Origin: Butyrivibrio sp. LC3010
GTDB lineage: Bacteria > Bacillota > Clostridia > Lachnospirales > Lachnospiraceae
DNA length: 64,000 nt
NCBI RefSeq assembly: GCF_000424385.1
Contig: NZ_AUJU01000010.1
Span: 1-64,000, forward strand
Direction of reading: 5' to 3'
The notes beneath the pieces were generated by a model, which did no database searches, was not told where the DNA came from, and saw only the letters and a program-made list of their open reading frames with translations. Shown here one piece after another: positions 1 to 9,179 of this stretch (within the stretch, counting starts at the first letter, position 1; every line of letters starts with the position of its first letter). The translations under genes and the position numbers were made by a program.

Positions 1-135
1 ACTATAATTATATCCTACATCGCTTGCACAAACAATCTGTGGAAAATGTGGGAGATACTCCCTGACACCATATATGGCCTTTTGAACAAGTGGAATAATA
101 CAATATTAAGAATAAGATGTCAATCATAAATATAA

Positions 136-507
136 GAGACAATTCTCCCGGAAAATGCATCCAAAAAGAAAGTTAAATGGGGGACTGAGGGTATATCCGG
201 ATTAGTGACGTTTTATGCTGATGATGCCTGTACGCAGAAATTAAAGACAAGTGATGATTATGGCCAAGGTGTTTTAATTGAAAATCTAACAGTTTATGCA
301 AAATTCAATATGGAGCCACAAGGGAATGGACGGGACAATTTTCTTATTCAAAGTGAAGAAGGTTGGCAGATTAGGTACAGTGCACCTATTTATAAAAAGT
401 CTGAGATGGAAGTAGCGAAAGTAAAAACCGCTCCAACTGCTAAAAAACTGACAGCTAACGGCACTGCACAGGCACTTGTCGATAGAACGCAACAGTTAAG
501 AGAGTAA
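136..507 (+). pseudogene. Fragment of a large repetitive surface protein
   Basis: The reading frame is open from 136 to the stop at 507, but upstream it meets stop codons at 127 and 133, and there is no convincing start or RBS. A GTG at 205 could be read as a start, but the frame is coding-like before it: it reads LPENASKKKVKW, resembling the edge of a Big_2-type Ig-like domain. It then gives VTFYADDAC and LTVYAKF, typical of InlB B-repeats (Listeria-Bacteroides repeat), and ends with APTAKKLTANGTAQALV, a motif seen at junctions in long secreted Firmicute proteins. I read it as the surviving tail of a cell-surface repeat protein truncated at its 5' side. The family assignment rests on motif memory only. 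A terminator follows at 525. Confidence 0.5.
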
Positions 508-524
508 AGAATAAGAAGTAAGAT

Positions 525-569
525 AAGTCCTCCTGTCATTATTTCGAATTAGTGGCGGGAGGACTTTTA
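525..569 (+). terminator. Intrinsic terminator after the surface-protein fragment
   Basis: The arms AAGTCCTCCTG and CGGGAGGACTT form a GC-containing stem with a loop of about 17 nt, followed by TTTT. It lies 18 nt after the stop of the surface-protein fragment, which suggests that this once was the 3' end of a transcribed gene. A second, weaker dyad (ATCCCTATG/CATAGGGAT, 621-658) lies further on without a clear T-tract. Confidence 0.6.
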
Positions 570-697
570 TGCTGTTTTGACTTAGGGACATATTAATAGG
601 ACGGCATAAGCAATAGAATAATCCCTATGACAGCGCTTTATTTGGGCCGCATAGGGATCATCAGTGCTTATAAGTAGCCTGAATATAAAAAAGCAGG

Positions 698-1087
698 TTA
701 TTTTGATTGCCTCTTTATATCATTCAGAGCCTTTTTTAACTCGGCAATTTCTGCATCTTTATCAGCGATAGTGACACCCATATTAGCGATAGTGGCATCT
801 TTATCAGCAATTATGCTCTTATAATTATCCTCAGCGTCAGTATAGCCTGCAGTATACTGTGAAGCCATCATCTCTCTGTATCTGCGTTGCCCTTCAAGTA
901 GTTCTTTTGTCTGGTTGTCAGTATTAAGTTCAAGGATCAAATCGCCCACCTCCTCCATGGCCGGGTTTCCGGCAGCAAGAGCTTTAAATTCTTCCCATGT
1001 AGTTGCTTTGAATATCGAAGCCCAATATACAAGATTATTATCGATGTCATCTTCAGTAGCTATGTTTGTTTGATTTAATGATAACAC
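698..1087 (-). pseudogene. C-terminal remnant of an Rpn-family nuclease/transposase
   Basis: This is the last ~129 residues of a protein resembling the C-terminal region of Rpn (PD-(D/E)XK recombination-promoting nuclease / putative transposase) proteins. The cues are a WASIFKATTWEEFKALA-type helix, MEEVGDLILELN, a region around QRRYREMM, and a heptad tail with two IADKDA units ending in AELKKALNDIK. The nuclease core that should precede it is missing: in this frame a stop occurs just upstream (complement of 1091-1093) and the only start is a GTG without a convincing RBS. It is therefore best called a truncated gene. Rpn genes are mobile and often decay, which fits its place beside another gene fragment. 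Confidence 0.55.
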
Positions 1088-1280
1088 TTTTCAGGCAATT
1101 GACATAATTAAAAGGATAAATACATATTGCATTGTCAAAATTAGAAGGTTAAATCAGTTTATTAACCGGCAGATACTTTTGTTACATCAATTCTGAATAG
1201 TTCCTAAAAAAAACATAAACAAACGCATTTTGGGTAATTTTCGTTGTAGAATAATAATAGGCTAAGATTGTTTTAAAGGC

Positions 1281-1310
1281 TTCCCACACCAAAAAGGTGT
1301 GGGAAATTTT
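1281..1310 (+). terminator. Strong hairpin upstream of the signalling operon
   Basis: The perfect 10-bp stem TTCCCACACC/GGTGTGGGAA has an AAAAA loop and is followed by ATTTTAT. No intact plus-strand gene ends just before it, and the next gene starts 90 nt downstream. It may therefore be an attenuator or leader hairpin of the operon at 1400, or an old terminator. The remaining 1088-1399 interval is AT-rich and shows no gene. Confidence 0.45.
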
Positions 1311-1399
1311 ATAAAAATACGTTAAATAAGGAATTTAAAATTGTAAAAAAACCAAACCTTACGACTTAGGCAGTGATACAGTATTTTGGAGGGGTTAAG

Positions 1400-2245
1400 A
1401 TGCTTGAGCAGTCTAAAAGAGTTATTTTTTTAATGGAAAAATCAAGTATTGTCATAAGCGGACTTGAAAAAAGACTTAAAGCAGATAATTACACTACGTA
1501 TTCTATATTCGGTAATTTTGACAGGCTGGAGAATTACATAAAAAATGCAGGGGTATTTATCATATATAATCCTCAGGATATTCTTTATGCCAAGTATGGG
1601 CATAAGAACATGGCTCATATCAAAGACCTGATCGTGGACAATAACGGTTTTATCATTTTTATCGGAGATGCAGGGGATAAGGAAGTTCTGGTGAATGAGT
1701 TTCCGGAATTTGCATCCTACAAATGGCTGATCCGTCCTGTGGAGCCTGAAGCGTTCTGCAACGTAGTTGATGAAGTAATGGAAAACTACGAAAAGATACA
1801 AATGAGGAAAAAAGCTGCTGAGGAAAGCGGTGGACCTAACCCGGATGAGGCAGCACTTTCGAATGACGAAGACGCAGATACAAGAAAAAGAGTCCTTATT
1901 GTTGATGATGATCCCTCCTATGCAATGATGGTGAAGACATGGATCAAAAGGTTTTATAAGACAGATGTGGTAACGGCAGGAATGCAGGCAATCACATTCC
2001 TTCTGAAAAAACCTGTTGATCTGATTTTGCTGGATTATGAGATGCCTGTGGTTGATGGGGCGCAGGTCCTTCAGATGCTGCGGCAGGAACCCACAACAAA
2101 AGATATTCCGGTAATATTTCTCACAGGCGTTAGTACAAGAGAAGGAGTGGAGAGGGTAATGGAACTGAAACCCGCAGGTTATGTGCTAAAATCCACTACA
2201 CGTGAGAATCTTCTTGCTATTATTGATGAAAAGATTGGTCAGTGA
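1400..2245 (+). CDS. Response regulator with a pseudo-receiver N-terminus and a receiver C-terminus
   Basis: This 281-aa cytoplasmic signalling protein starts at ATG 1400, chosen because GGAGG (1388-1392) sits 7 nt upstream; an in-frame upstream start at 1373 has no RBS. Residues ~1-130 look like a degenerate receiver-like fold (RVIFLMEKS, then FIIFIGDAGD) without the acidic pocket. A charged linker follows. Residues ~163-281 are a standard CheY-like receiver: VLIVDDD acidic pocket, phospho-acceptor Asp212 in LLDYEMP, Thr in FLTG, and Lys in VLKS. There is no DNA-binding or enzymatic output domain, so it probably acts as a relay or as a partner of the two kinases that follow. Its stop overlaps a GTG of the next frame; the operon is tightly packed. 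Confidence 0.8.
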   Translation: MLEQSKRVIFLMEKSSIVISGLEKRLKADNYTTYSIFGNFDRLENYIKNAGVFIIYNPQDILYAKYGHKNMAHIKDLIVDNNGFIIFIGDAGDKEVLVNEFPEFASYKWLIRPVEPEAFCNVVDEVMENYEKIQMRKKAAEESGGPNPDEAALSNDEDADTRKRVLIVDDDPSYAMMVKTWIKRFYKTDVVTAGMQAITFLLKKPVDLILLDYEMPVVDGAQVLQMLRQEPTTKDIPVIFLTGVSTREGVERVMELKPAGYVLKSTTRENLLAIIDEKIGQ

Positions 2246-2262
2246 ACGGCGGGGGGAACCCT

Positions 2263-4314
2263 ATGGATCGAAGAAACAATAATATATATATTATCTCGTT
2301 GGTGTCCATTTCATGTATTGCCCTGATATTTGAGGGGAGTGTTCTCAAATGGGAGTTTTGGGTTTCACCGCTTATCATAATTGGAACAGTCTCCCTGTGG
2401 GTCATGCATATCACAGAGAGGCCTGAAGAAAACATTCGTGAAGTGTGCTATCTCATCTATGCCATGATGGCATCTTTTTACCATGGAATTCATGAAACAA
2501 GTTATGTAGATATCGCAATAGTTATCAGTTTCATCATGGTTGCATATTCTCTTATGGACCGCTTTTATATGATGCATCTGCTTCTTGCCGAATATCTTTT
2601 TTTGCTGCTTATACAGATCTGGCTTGGCATGATCGGTGGGTCAGTGACTTTCGATTTTCTGACTGTTTCAAGGACCATGCTTCATTTTGTCGCAGTACTT
2701 TACGTGTATACAGGCTGCTGCAAGGCTATTCAGGGACGAAGCGAGATGCAGGAACGCCTGAGCCGGATGCAGGAGCATATGCATGAATATGATCAGGATA
2801 TGGAGGATTTCCTTTCTAATATTTCTCATGAGCTAAGAACTCCGGTCAACGTCGTCAGTGGAATGTCTGACCTTCTTCTGAAAAAAGGTTTTGGCGGCGA
2901 AGTAAATGCAATAAAAGAGGCCGGTATTCGTCTTTCTAATCAGATTGAAGACATCCAGGATTACACGGAAACCAGAAGAAGTGCCATGATTCTTGAAGAA
3001 GAAAACTATATGAGCACATCTCTTATTAATGATGTGGTAACAAGTTTTCGCATGGTTTCTGATAAAACAGATCTCGAACTTATCGTCGATATGTCCCCTG
3101 ATGTCCCTACAATGATGTGTGGGGATGTGAAAAAACTTCATAAGATTTTCAATCAGCTGCTGTCAAATGCCTTCAAATTTACCAGGCACGGCGGCGTATA
3201 TGTAAAGCTGACTGCGGAAAAAATGGAATATGGCGTAAACCTTATTCTTGAAGTGACAGATACCGGAATAGGCATGAGGCAAAAGGATGTGGATTCGGCA
3301 TTCAATGGTTTGTTTCAGGTGAATAAGCAAAGGAACAGAAGCTCAGGTGGCGTGGGCCTTGGACTTTCTATCGTTTATGGATTCGTTCACAGAATGAATG
3401 GATTTATCAAGATTGAGAGCGAGTATGGAAAAGGAACCACCGTGAGGGCAACCATACCTCAGAAGGTTGTTGATCCAAAGCCATGCCTTAAAAAGGATGA
3501 TTCATTCTCCGGAGATATTTTGTTCCACGTAAGACCTGACAAGTATAAGGTTGCCAGGGTTAGAGATTTCTACAGTGATATGGCAACAAATCTTGCTACA
3601 GGTCTGCAGATACCGCTATACCCTGCAGAGACAATAAAAGATATCGAGAGACTATGCGATAATCTTAATGTCTCTTTTATCTTTATGGGAGAGGAAGAAT
3701 ACAAAGCCAATTCAAAGTATTTTGATGAACTAAGTAAAGGTGATATCATCATCGCAGTATCAGCAGATCACGGATTCAGACCCAAAGCCGGAAGCCGTGT
3801 AATGGTTATGCCTAAGCCTATTTACGCTTATCCTGTCGTAAAGATATTAAACGAAGGACTAAATGCCGAGAATATAGAACTGGATGATAATTACAAGCCT
3901 CCGGAACTGGATGGAATAAGGGCGCTTGTTGTGGATGATGAACCCATGAATCTCGTGGTTGCAAAAGGCCTTTTTGAAGACTACGGAATGATAGTTGAAA
4001 CCGCAAAGAGCGGCAAGGAAGCTATAAGTAAATTTAAAGCAGACGACATAGACCTGGTATTCATGGACCATATGATGCCTGAGATGGATGGCGTTGAGGC
4101 GATGCATCGCATCAGATCTGAGGCAGCTGTGATGGGTAAAAATGTAATTGTTATTGCTCTTACAGCCAATGTGGTATCAGGTGCAAGGGAGATGTTTGTC
4201 AAAGAGGGCTTTGACGGATTTATAGGAAAACCCATAAGTCTTCCGGATTTTGAACGTGTTATGTCACGTGTACTTTCCAAAGTGCGTATGGCTGAGGGAG
4301 GTGCAAAATCATGA
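2263..4314 (+). CDS. Membrane hybrid histidine kinase (HisKA-HATPase-REC)
   Basis: This 683-aa inner-membrane sensor kinase starts at ATG 2263 behind a G-rich RBS (2250-2256); a GTG at 2242 overlapping the previous stop is the alternative. The first ~160 residues contain about five or six hydrophobic segments with no extracellular domain, so the signal is probably membrane-borne or from a partner. A short coiled stretch leads to HisKA with the phospho-acceptor His189 in NISHELRTP. HATPase_c follows (N-box LLSNAFKF, G1 DTGIGM, G2 GLGLSIVYG). About 130 residues later the C-terminal receiver has VVDDEP and phospho-acceptor Asp602 in FMDHMMPEMDG. The segment between kinase and receiver (~400-555) looks like a degraded second receiver. 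The 3' end overlaps the next gene by ATGA, implying translational coupling. Confidence 0.88.
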   Translation: MDRRNNNIYIISLVSISCIALIFEGSVLKWEFWVSPLIIIGTVSLWVMHITERPEENIREVCYLIYAMMASFYHGIHETSYVDIAIVISFIMVAYSLMDRFYMMHLLLAEYLFLLLIQIWLGMIGGSVTFDFLTVSRTMLHFVAVLYVYTGCCKAIQGRSEMQERLSRMQEHMHEYDQDMEDFLSNISHELRTPVNVVSGMSDLLLKKGFGGEVNAIKEAGIRLSNQIEDIQDYTETRRSAMILEEENYMSTSLINDVVTSFRMVSDKTDLELIVDMSPDVPTMMCGDVKKLHKIFNQLLSNAFKFTRHGGVYVKLTAEKMEYGVNLILEVTDTGIGMRQKDVDSAFNGLFQVNKQRNRSSGGVGLGLSIVYGFVHRMNGFIKIESEYGKGTTVRATIPQKVVDPKPCLKKDDSFSGDILFHVRPDKYKVARVRDFYSDMATNLATGLQIPLYPAETIKDIERLCDNLNVSFIFMGEEEYKANSKYFDELSKGDIIIAVSADHGFRPKAGSRVMVMPKPIYAYPVVKILNEGLNAENIELDDNYKPPELDGIRALVVDDEPMNLVVAKGLFEDYGMIVETAKSGKEAISKFKADDIDLVFMDHMMPEMDGVEAMHRIRSEAAVMGKNVIVIALTANVVSGAREMFVKEGFDGFIGKPISLPDFERVMSRVLSKVRMAEGGAKS

Positions 4315-7300
4315 ATGTCAAAGATTTTATCCAAAGAATACTGACAAACATAAATAGTGAAAACAGAAGCTTTTCAGAAAGAGTGTTCATACTTCTCACA
4401 ATAATATCCAATGTTGCGGTAACCATTGCCCTGATAGTGGATGCCATTATGGGTGCAAATATACTCAAAATCATAAGTTTGCTCATAATGGTTGTAGTTA
4501 CGCCTGTACTGATGACGCTCTGTGCCTATCATAAAAAGTTCCAGCTGATTGCGAAGATAATAATTGTCGGAGGAATATTTATTGTACTTCCAATGGAGTT
4601 TTTCCTTGGGGGCGGCGCGGAAGGCAGCGGAATACTCTGGCTGTTGTTCGCCTTTTTTTATATTGGAATGGTACTTTCAGGTCAAGTAAGAAATGTGATG
4701 CTTTCATTGATGCTGGTTTTGGCGCTTTCCTGTTATTGCCTGGAATATTTTTATCCTGAGCTTGTGCTGTACCAGAATCGCAATGAATTTTTCATAGATT
4801 CATTCATTTCATTCATTTTGGTGAGCCTTGTTTTATTTGGTATGGTTTCCTATCAGACTCGTATGTTCAGAAAGGAAAATGAAAAGGCTAAAAAGGAAGC
4901 AGAGAGAGTTGAAGAACTTAACCAGTCACAGAACCGCTTCTTTTCCAGCATGAGTCATGAAATAAGGACTCCCATCAACTCAATTTTGGGGTTAAATGAA
5001 CTCATTTTAAGGGAAGAGAATATATCAGATGAAGTGGCAAAAGATGCACTTGGCATACAGGGTGCAGGAAAAATGCTGCTTGCGCTTATTAATGACATTC
5101 TTGATTTTTCCAAGATGAAGGCAGGAAGCATGGAAATAGTCCCCGTGGATTACAACGTGGGAGACCTGGTTTCCGAGATTGTAAATATGATATGGCTAAG
5201 GTCCAGGGAAAAAGGTCTTGACCTGAATGTCAGTGTTGATCCGGGTGTTCCTTCGATCCTTTACGGCGATGAAGTCAGGATCAAACAAATCCTCATCAAC
5301 ATACTGAATAATGCAGTCAAATATACCAGAGAAGGAAGCATAGGTTTTCATATTGAAAGCGAGACTGCAGGGGAAAATGTTGTATTGCTTCGAATTTCGG
5401 TTTCCGATACGGGCATGGGAATTAAGAAGGACTATATTCCCTATCTTTTTGATGCCTTTAAACGAGTGGATGAAGAGAAAAACAGACATATAGAAGGAAC
5501 CGGACTCGGACTAAGTATCGTCAAGCAGCTCGTGGAGATGATGGATGGAAGTATCTCTGTAAATAGCGTATACGGTGAGGGGTCCACCTTTAATGTCACT
5601 ATAAAACAGGGCGTATCTGACCCTACGGCAATCGGAGAACTGAGTATACAGAATTACGGAAAAGTTAAAAAGCATGCCTATGAATGCTCCTTTACAGCTC
5701 CGGAAGCCAGTGTTCTCATCGTTGATGATAATGAGATGAACCTGGAAGTAGAAAGAAAGCTTTTACTTGGGACAAAGATGCACATAGATGTTGCTACCAG
5801 TGGGGAAAAGGCTCTTGAAGCTACAGTTGATACCAGGTACGACATTATTCTGATGGATCATCTTATGCCTGAGATGGATGGAATTGAGTGTCTTAATCAG
5901 ATCCGCAATCAGGTAGGAGGACTTAATCAGCAAACCCCTGTGATCATTCTTACGGCAAATGCCGGAAGCGATAATAAAGAACTATACAGTCATGCAGGTT
6001 TTGACGGCTATCTTGTAAAACCGGTATCCGGTGAGGCCCTGGAAGAGATGATGATGGGGCATATTCAGGGGGATAAGATTGATGTAAAGAGCCAGACAAG
6101 GCGTATGCAGGGGCAGACCAATGCCACCGCCGGGTATAACAGGAAGATACCTGTTGTTATCACCACCAGCAGTATGTGCGATCTTCCTGATGCATCTATG
6201 AGGGATCCACGTTTGCCTATCCTACCCTTTGTTGTTAAGACTGAGTATGGAGTATTTAAAGATGGAACCCAGATTGGTTCTGATGAACTGGTAAGGTATA
6301 TAAATGACGGGAAAAATGCAGTGTCAGCTCCGCCTGAGACCGCTGTTTACACTGAGTTTTTCGCAAAAGCTTTAAAGAGAGCTCATCATGTTATCTATAT
6401 TGCACTTACAACCAGTATGAGTGAGGATTACAACCGTGCAATCGAAGCCTCCAAAGCGTTTGATAATGTGACGGTTATCAATTCTGAAGCCCTTTCCAGC
6501 GCCACAGGTCTGCTGGTTCTTATAGCATGTAAGCTTGCTCAAAGGGATATGCCGGTTGAAGAGATCATTGATGAACTCGAGATGGTAAAGAAAAAGATAA
6601 AGTGCAGCTTTATCATAGACAGTACTGATTTTATGAAAAGAAACGGCCGCATAGGTGTAGGAATGCACAGAGTAGCGGAGTCCCTTAGTCTTCGTCCGTG
6701 CCTTAGATTCTCAGATGATAAAGTAAAACTGGGCACAATCTGTGTGGGAAGTAAGTGGGATGCCTATAAAACCTATATCCGATCAGCTTTTCGAACAGGG
6801 CAGATACCGGATACGGATGTCCTTTTTATAACCTATGTCGATTTAAATGAAGAGATGCTTCAAAAAATCAGGAAGGAAGTATCTAATATAGTAGATTTTG
6901 AACATATTGTTTTCCAGAGGGCTTCTGCGGCTATTTCTTCCAACTGCGGACCGGGCTCCTTTGGACTTCTTTATTTCCTTAAAGGGGATAAATCCTACAA
7001 TGTTTCATCTATTCTGCCTCTTCGGACTGATTTTAATGAGCCGGATGATCCTGATGATAAGAAAGATACCGGGAAAACAGCAAAGTCAGAGGCCCTTTTC
7101 TTCAATGAGATTTATGAAGCCGGCAGGGATATTTTTACCAGAAATACTAAACCTAAGGGTGCAGATGATAACAAACCGTGGTATGCAAATATTGAAGGAA
7201 TAGATGGCGAAACTGCAATTACAAACAGCGGGTCTGAGGAGTCATTCAGAACGGTGCTGGAGATTTTTTATAATTCAATTGATGAGAGAGCAAGGGAACT

Positions 7301-7769
7301 GGAATTTGCATATAAAGAGGAGGACTGGGGGAATTATACGATAAAAATTCATGCTCTTAAGAGTTCATGTAAGCTTATAGGTGCTACCGCGCTTGCAGAA
7401 AAAGCTCAGAGCCTTGAAACCGCTGGTAAGGAAGAAAATATCGTATACATCCGGGATAAGTATGATGAATTTATGGAAGAGTATCTTTCATATAAGGACA
7501 GGCTTTCAGACTTATACAGTAAAAAGAGTAAAGGAAAGAGCGCCGCAGCATTAAAACCCATGGCAGATTCATTCCTTATGGACAGTGTCTATGAAGCGAT
7601 ATCCGCGGCTGCGGAAGATATGGACAGTGATGCCATAGATGAAGCCTTTTTGGAGCTTTCAGATTACGAGATTCCTGAGACTGATAAGGAAAAGTTCGAT
7701 GAGATAAAGAGACTTGCATCACAATATAATTACGACGGCATCGTCAGCCTTCTGTCTGAAGAAAAATAA
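4311..7769 (+). CDS. Hybrid histidine kinase with DegV (fatty-acid-binding) and HPt domains
   Basis: This 1152-aa protein starts at ATG 4311, overlapping the previous stop (ATGA), with GGAGG 4296-4300. Order: six or so membrane segments (~20-185), a short coiled coil, HisKA with His216 (SMSHEIRTP), HATPase_c (DTGMGI, GTGLGLSIV), receiver with Asp516 (LMDHLMPEMDG), then from ~611 to ~905 a DegV/EDD fold. The DegV cues are TTSSMCDLP, SAPPE in place of TSQPS, LTTSMSEDYNRA, NSEALSSATG, FMKRNGRIG and SNCGPGSFG. An HPt domain follows with His1014 (KIHALKSS), and a ~90-residue tail. DegV proteins bind fatty acids, and in FakB this presents acyl chains to a kinase. The fusion to a full phosphorelay suggests acyl-chain sensing or sequestration. 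Fatty-acid binding here is inferred from the family. Confidence 0.85.
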   Translation: MNVKDFIQRILTNINSENRSFSERVFILLTIISNVAVTIALIVDAIMGANILKIISLLIMVVVTPVLMTLCAYHKKFQLIAKIIIVGGIFIVLPMEFFLGGGAEGSGILWLLFAFFYIGMVLSGQVRNVMLSLMLVLALSCYCLEYFYPELVLYQNRNEFFIDSFISFILVSLVLFGMVSYQTRMFRKENEKAKKEAERVEELNQSQNRFFSSMSHEIRTPINSILGLNELILREENISDEVAKDALGIQGAGKMLLALINDILDFSKMKAGSMEIVPVDYNVGDLVSEIVNMIWLRSREKGLDLNVSVDPGVPSILYGDEVRIKQILINILNNAVKYTREGSIGFHIESETAGENVVLLRISVSDTGMGIKKDYIPYLFDAFKRVDEEKNRHIEGTGLGLSIVKQLVEMMDGSISVNSVYGEGSTFNVTIKQGVSDPTAIGELSIQNYGKVKKHAYECSFTAPEASVLIVDDNEMNLEVERKLLLGTKMHIDVATSGEKALEATVDTRYDIILMDHLMPEMDGIECLNQIRNQVGGLNQQTPVIILTANAGSDNKELYSHAGFDGYLVKPVSGEALEEMMMGHIQGDKIDVKSQTRRMQGQTNATAGYNRKIPVVITTSSMCDLPDASMRDPRLPILPFVVKTEYGVFKDGTQIGSDELVRYINDGKNAVSAPPETAVYTEFFAKALKRAHHVIYIALTTSMSEDYNRAIEASKAFDNVTVINSEALSSATGLLVLIACKLAQRDMPVEEIIDELEMVKKKIKCSFIIDSTDFMKRNGRIGVGMHRVAESLSLRPCLRFSDDKVKLGTICVGSKWDAYKTYIRSAFRTGQIPDTDVLFITYVDLNEEMLQKIRKEVSNIVDFEHIVFQRASAAISSNCGPGSFGLLYFLKGDKSYNVSSILPLRTDFNEPDDPDDKKDTGKTAKSEALFFNEIYEAGRDIFTRNTKPKGADDNKPWYANIEGIDGETAITNSGSEESFRTVLEIFYNSIDERARELEFAYKEEDWGNYTIKIHALKSSCKLIGATALAEKAQSLETAGKEENIVYIRDKYDEFMEEYLSYKDRLSDLYSKKSKGKSAAALKPMADSFLMDSVYEAISAAAEDMDSDAIDEAFLELSDYEIPETDKEKFDEIKRLASQYNYDGIVSLLSEEK

Positions 7770-7862
7770 AAAAAGTTTAAAAAATTCGTTTATTCGCGCA
7801 ATTTTGAACTATTGGCGAGTATAATGTAAGCAGGTGGTTTAGCTTCTTAGAGGTTGTTTTTC

Positions 7863-9179
7863 ATGAAGAAAATTCTGATAGTAGATGATGAAAGAATTAC
7901 TCTTAGAATGACACAGCATATTCTCGCGCCTCATTATGAGACTATTTGTGTTACTTCCGGTACGGAAGCAATAGAGAAATATAAGCATGAACGTCCTGAC
8001 ATGATTCTTACTGATCTGCACATGCCGGGAATGTCAGGTTTTGAGCTTCAGAATACATTACAGGATCAATACGCTGAACATATACCTGTGATGTTTATGA
8101 CTGCGGATGCAGATGAAGAGACAGAGGGCAAGGGATTTGAAGCCGGTGCAGTTGATTTTATAAGAAAGCCGTTTCGGGCAGATGTTCTTATCAAGCGCGT
8201 GGAGAATATCCTTAAGAATGTGGAACAGATTAAGGGATTGAAGGCGGCGGCTGAGACAGACCCCATGACAGGGCTGCTCAATAAGGCATCATCACAGATA
8301 GAGATAGGTGCCATGTGCAGAGAAACCAAAGGCGTGCTTATGATGATCGATCTTGACAGCTTCAAGCTGGTCAATGATATTTATGGGCACAGCATGGGGG
8401 ATAAAGTTCTCATAAGATTTGCCGAAATAATAAGAACAGCTATCAGAACCAATGACGTAGCAGGACGAATGGGAGGAGATGAATTCATCGCCTTCTGTCA
8501 GAATGCAATGGATGAAAAAATAATTGCGGAGAAAACCAGGTACATAAATGACGAACTTTTAAAATCAGCGAAGGAATTTATGGGGGAGGATATGAACATA
8601 CCCCTTGGTGCCTCAGTGGGGGCGGTTATTGCTCCTGAAGAAGGAACGGATTTCCTTACGCTTTATAAAAAGGCTGATAAGGCACTTTATAATGTAAAAC
8701 AGAATGGAAAGCACGGATATTGTATTTTTGTAGAGTCTGAGAAGGACAATTATGGTGAAGCCGCTGTTGCATCCGATATCGTCCAGGATATGATGATACT
8801 CTCTGAGAGAAGCAAGGGAAAAGGTGCCTACGCCCTGAACGGAGACCAGTTTAAGCTGATATACAGATTTTTGTGCAGGGTTGAGGATAATTACCAGGTT
8901 GGCAATCGCTATATAATTTTTACCATAAGTCCCTCAGACAAGGAGAATGATAAGGTTGATGCCGAGACAGGTGAGAAGTTTTATCAGATTGTAAAGGAAT
9001 CCCTGCGTGGAAGCGATGTGGTATCTCAAAACGGCTACAGCCATATCAGGGTAATTCTTATTGAGACCGAGGCAATTAACAGCGAAACAGTTATTAACAG
9101 AATTATAGATAAATGGAAAGAGATGGATTCCTCAGGTAAATATTTGATAAGCTACGAGATGGAGATTATTAGAGCATGA
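7863..9179 (+). CDS. Receiver-GGDEF diguanylate cyclase
   Basis: This 438-aa cytoplasmic response regulator would make c-di-GMP. Start ATG 7863 is chosen over an upstream TTG because AGAGG (7849-7853) is well spaced; a TATAAT at 7820 suggests its own promoter after the kinase gene. Receiver: VDDE pocket, phospho-acceptor Asp51 (LTDLHMPGMSG), Lys in IRKPF. GGDEF domain ~140-300: DPMTGLLNK, the catalytic GGDEF at 204-208 and an intact product-inhibition I-site RTND at 195-198, five residues before. A further ~140 residues of unknown fold (starting near 'LSERSKGKGAY') are shared with the protein at 41742. It is likely phosphorylated by the relay upstream and is translationally coupled to the phosphodiesterase that follows. 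Confidence 0.88.
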   Translation: MKKILIVDDERITLRMTQHILAPHYETICVTSGTEAIEKYKHERPDMILTDLHMPGMSGFELQNTLQDQYAEHIPVMFMTADADEETEGKGFEAGAVDFIRKPFRADVLIKRVENILKNVEQIKGLKAAAETDPMTGLLNKASSQIEIGAMCRETKGVLMMIDLDSFKLVNDIYGHSMGDKVLIRFAEIIRTAIRTNDVAGRMGGDEFIAFCQNAMDEKIIAEKTRYINDELLKSAKEFMGEDMNIPLGASVGAVIAPEEGTDFLTLYKKADKALYNVKQNGKHGYCIFVESEKDNYGEAAVASDIVQDMMILSERSKGKGAYALNGDQFKLIYRFLCRVEDNYQVGNRYIIFTISPSDKENDKVDAETGEKFYQIVKESLRGSDVVSQNGYSHIRVILIETEAINSETVINRIIDKWKEMDSSGKYLISYEMEIIRA

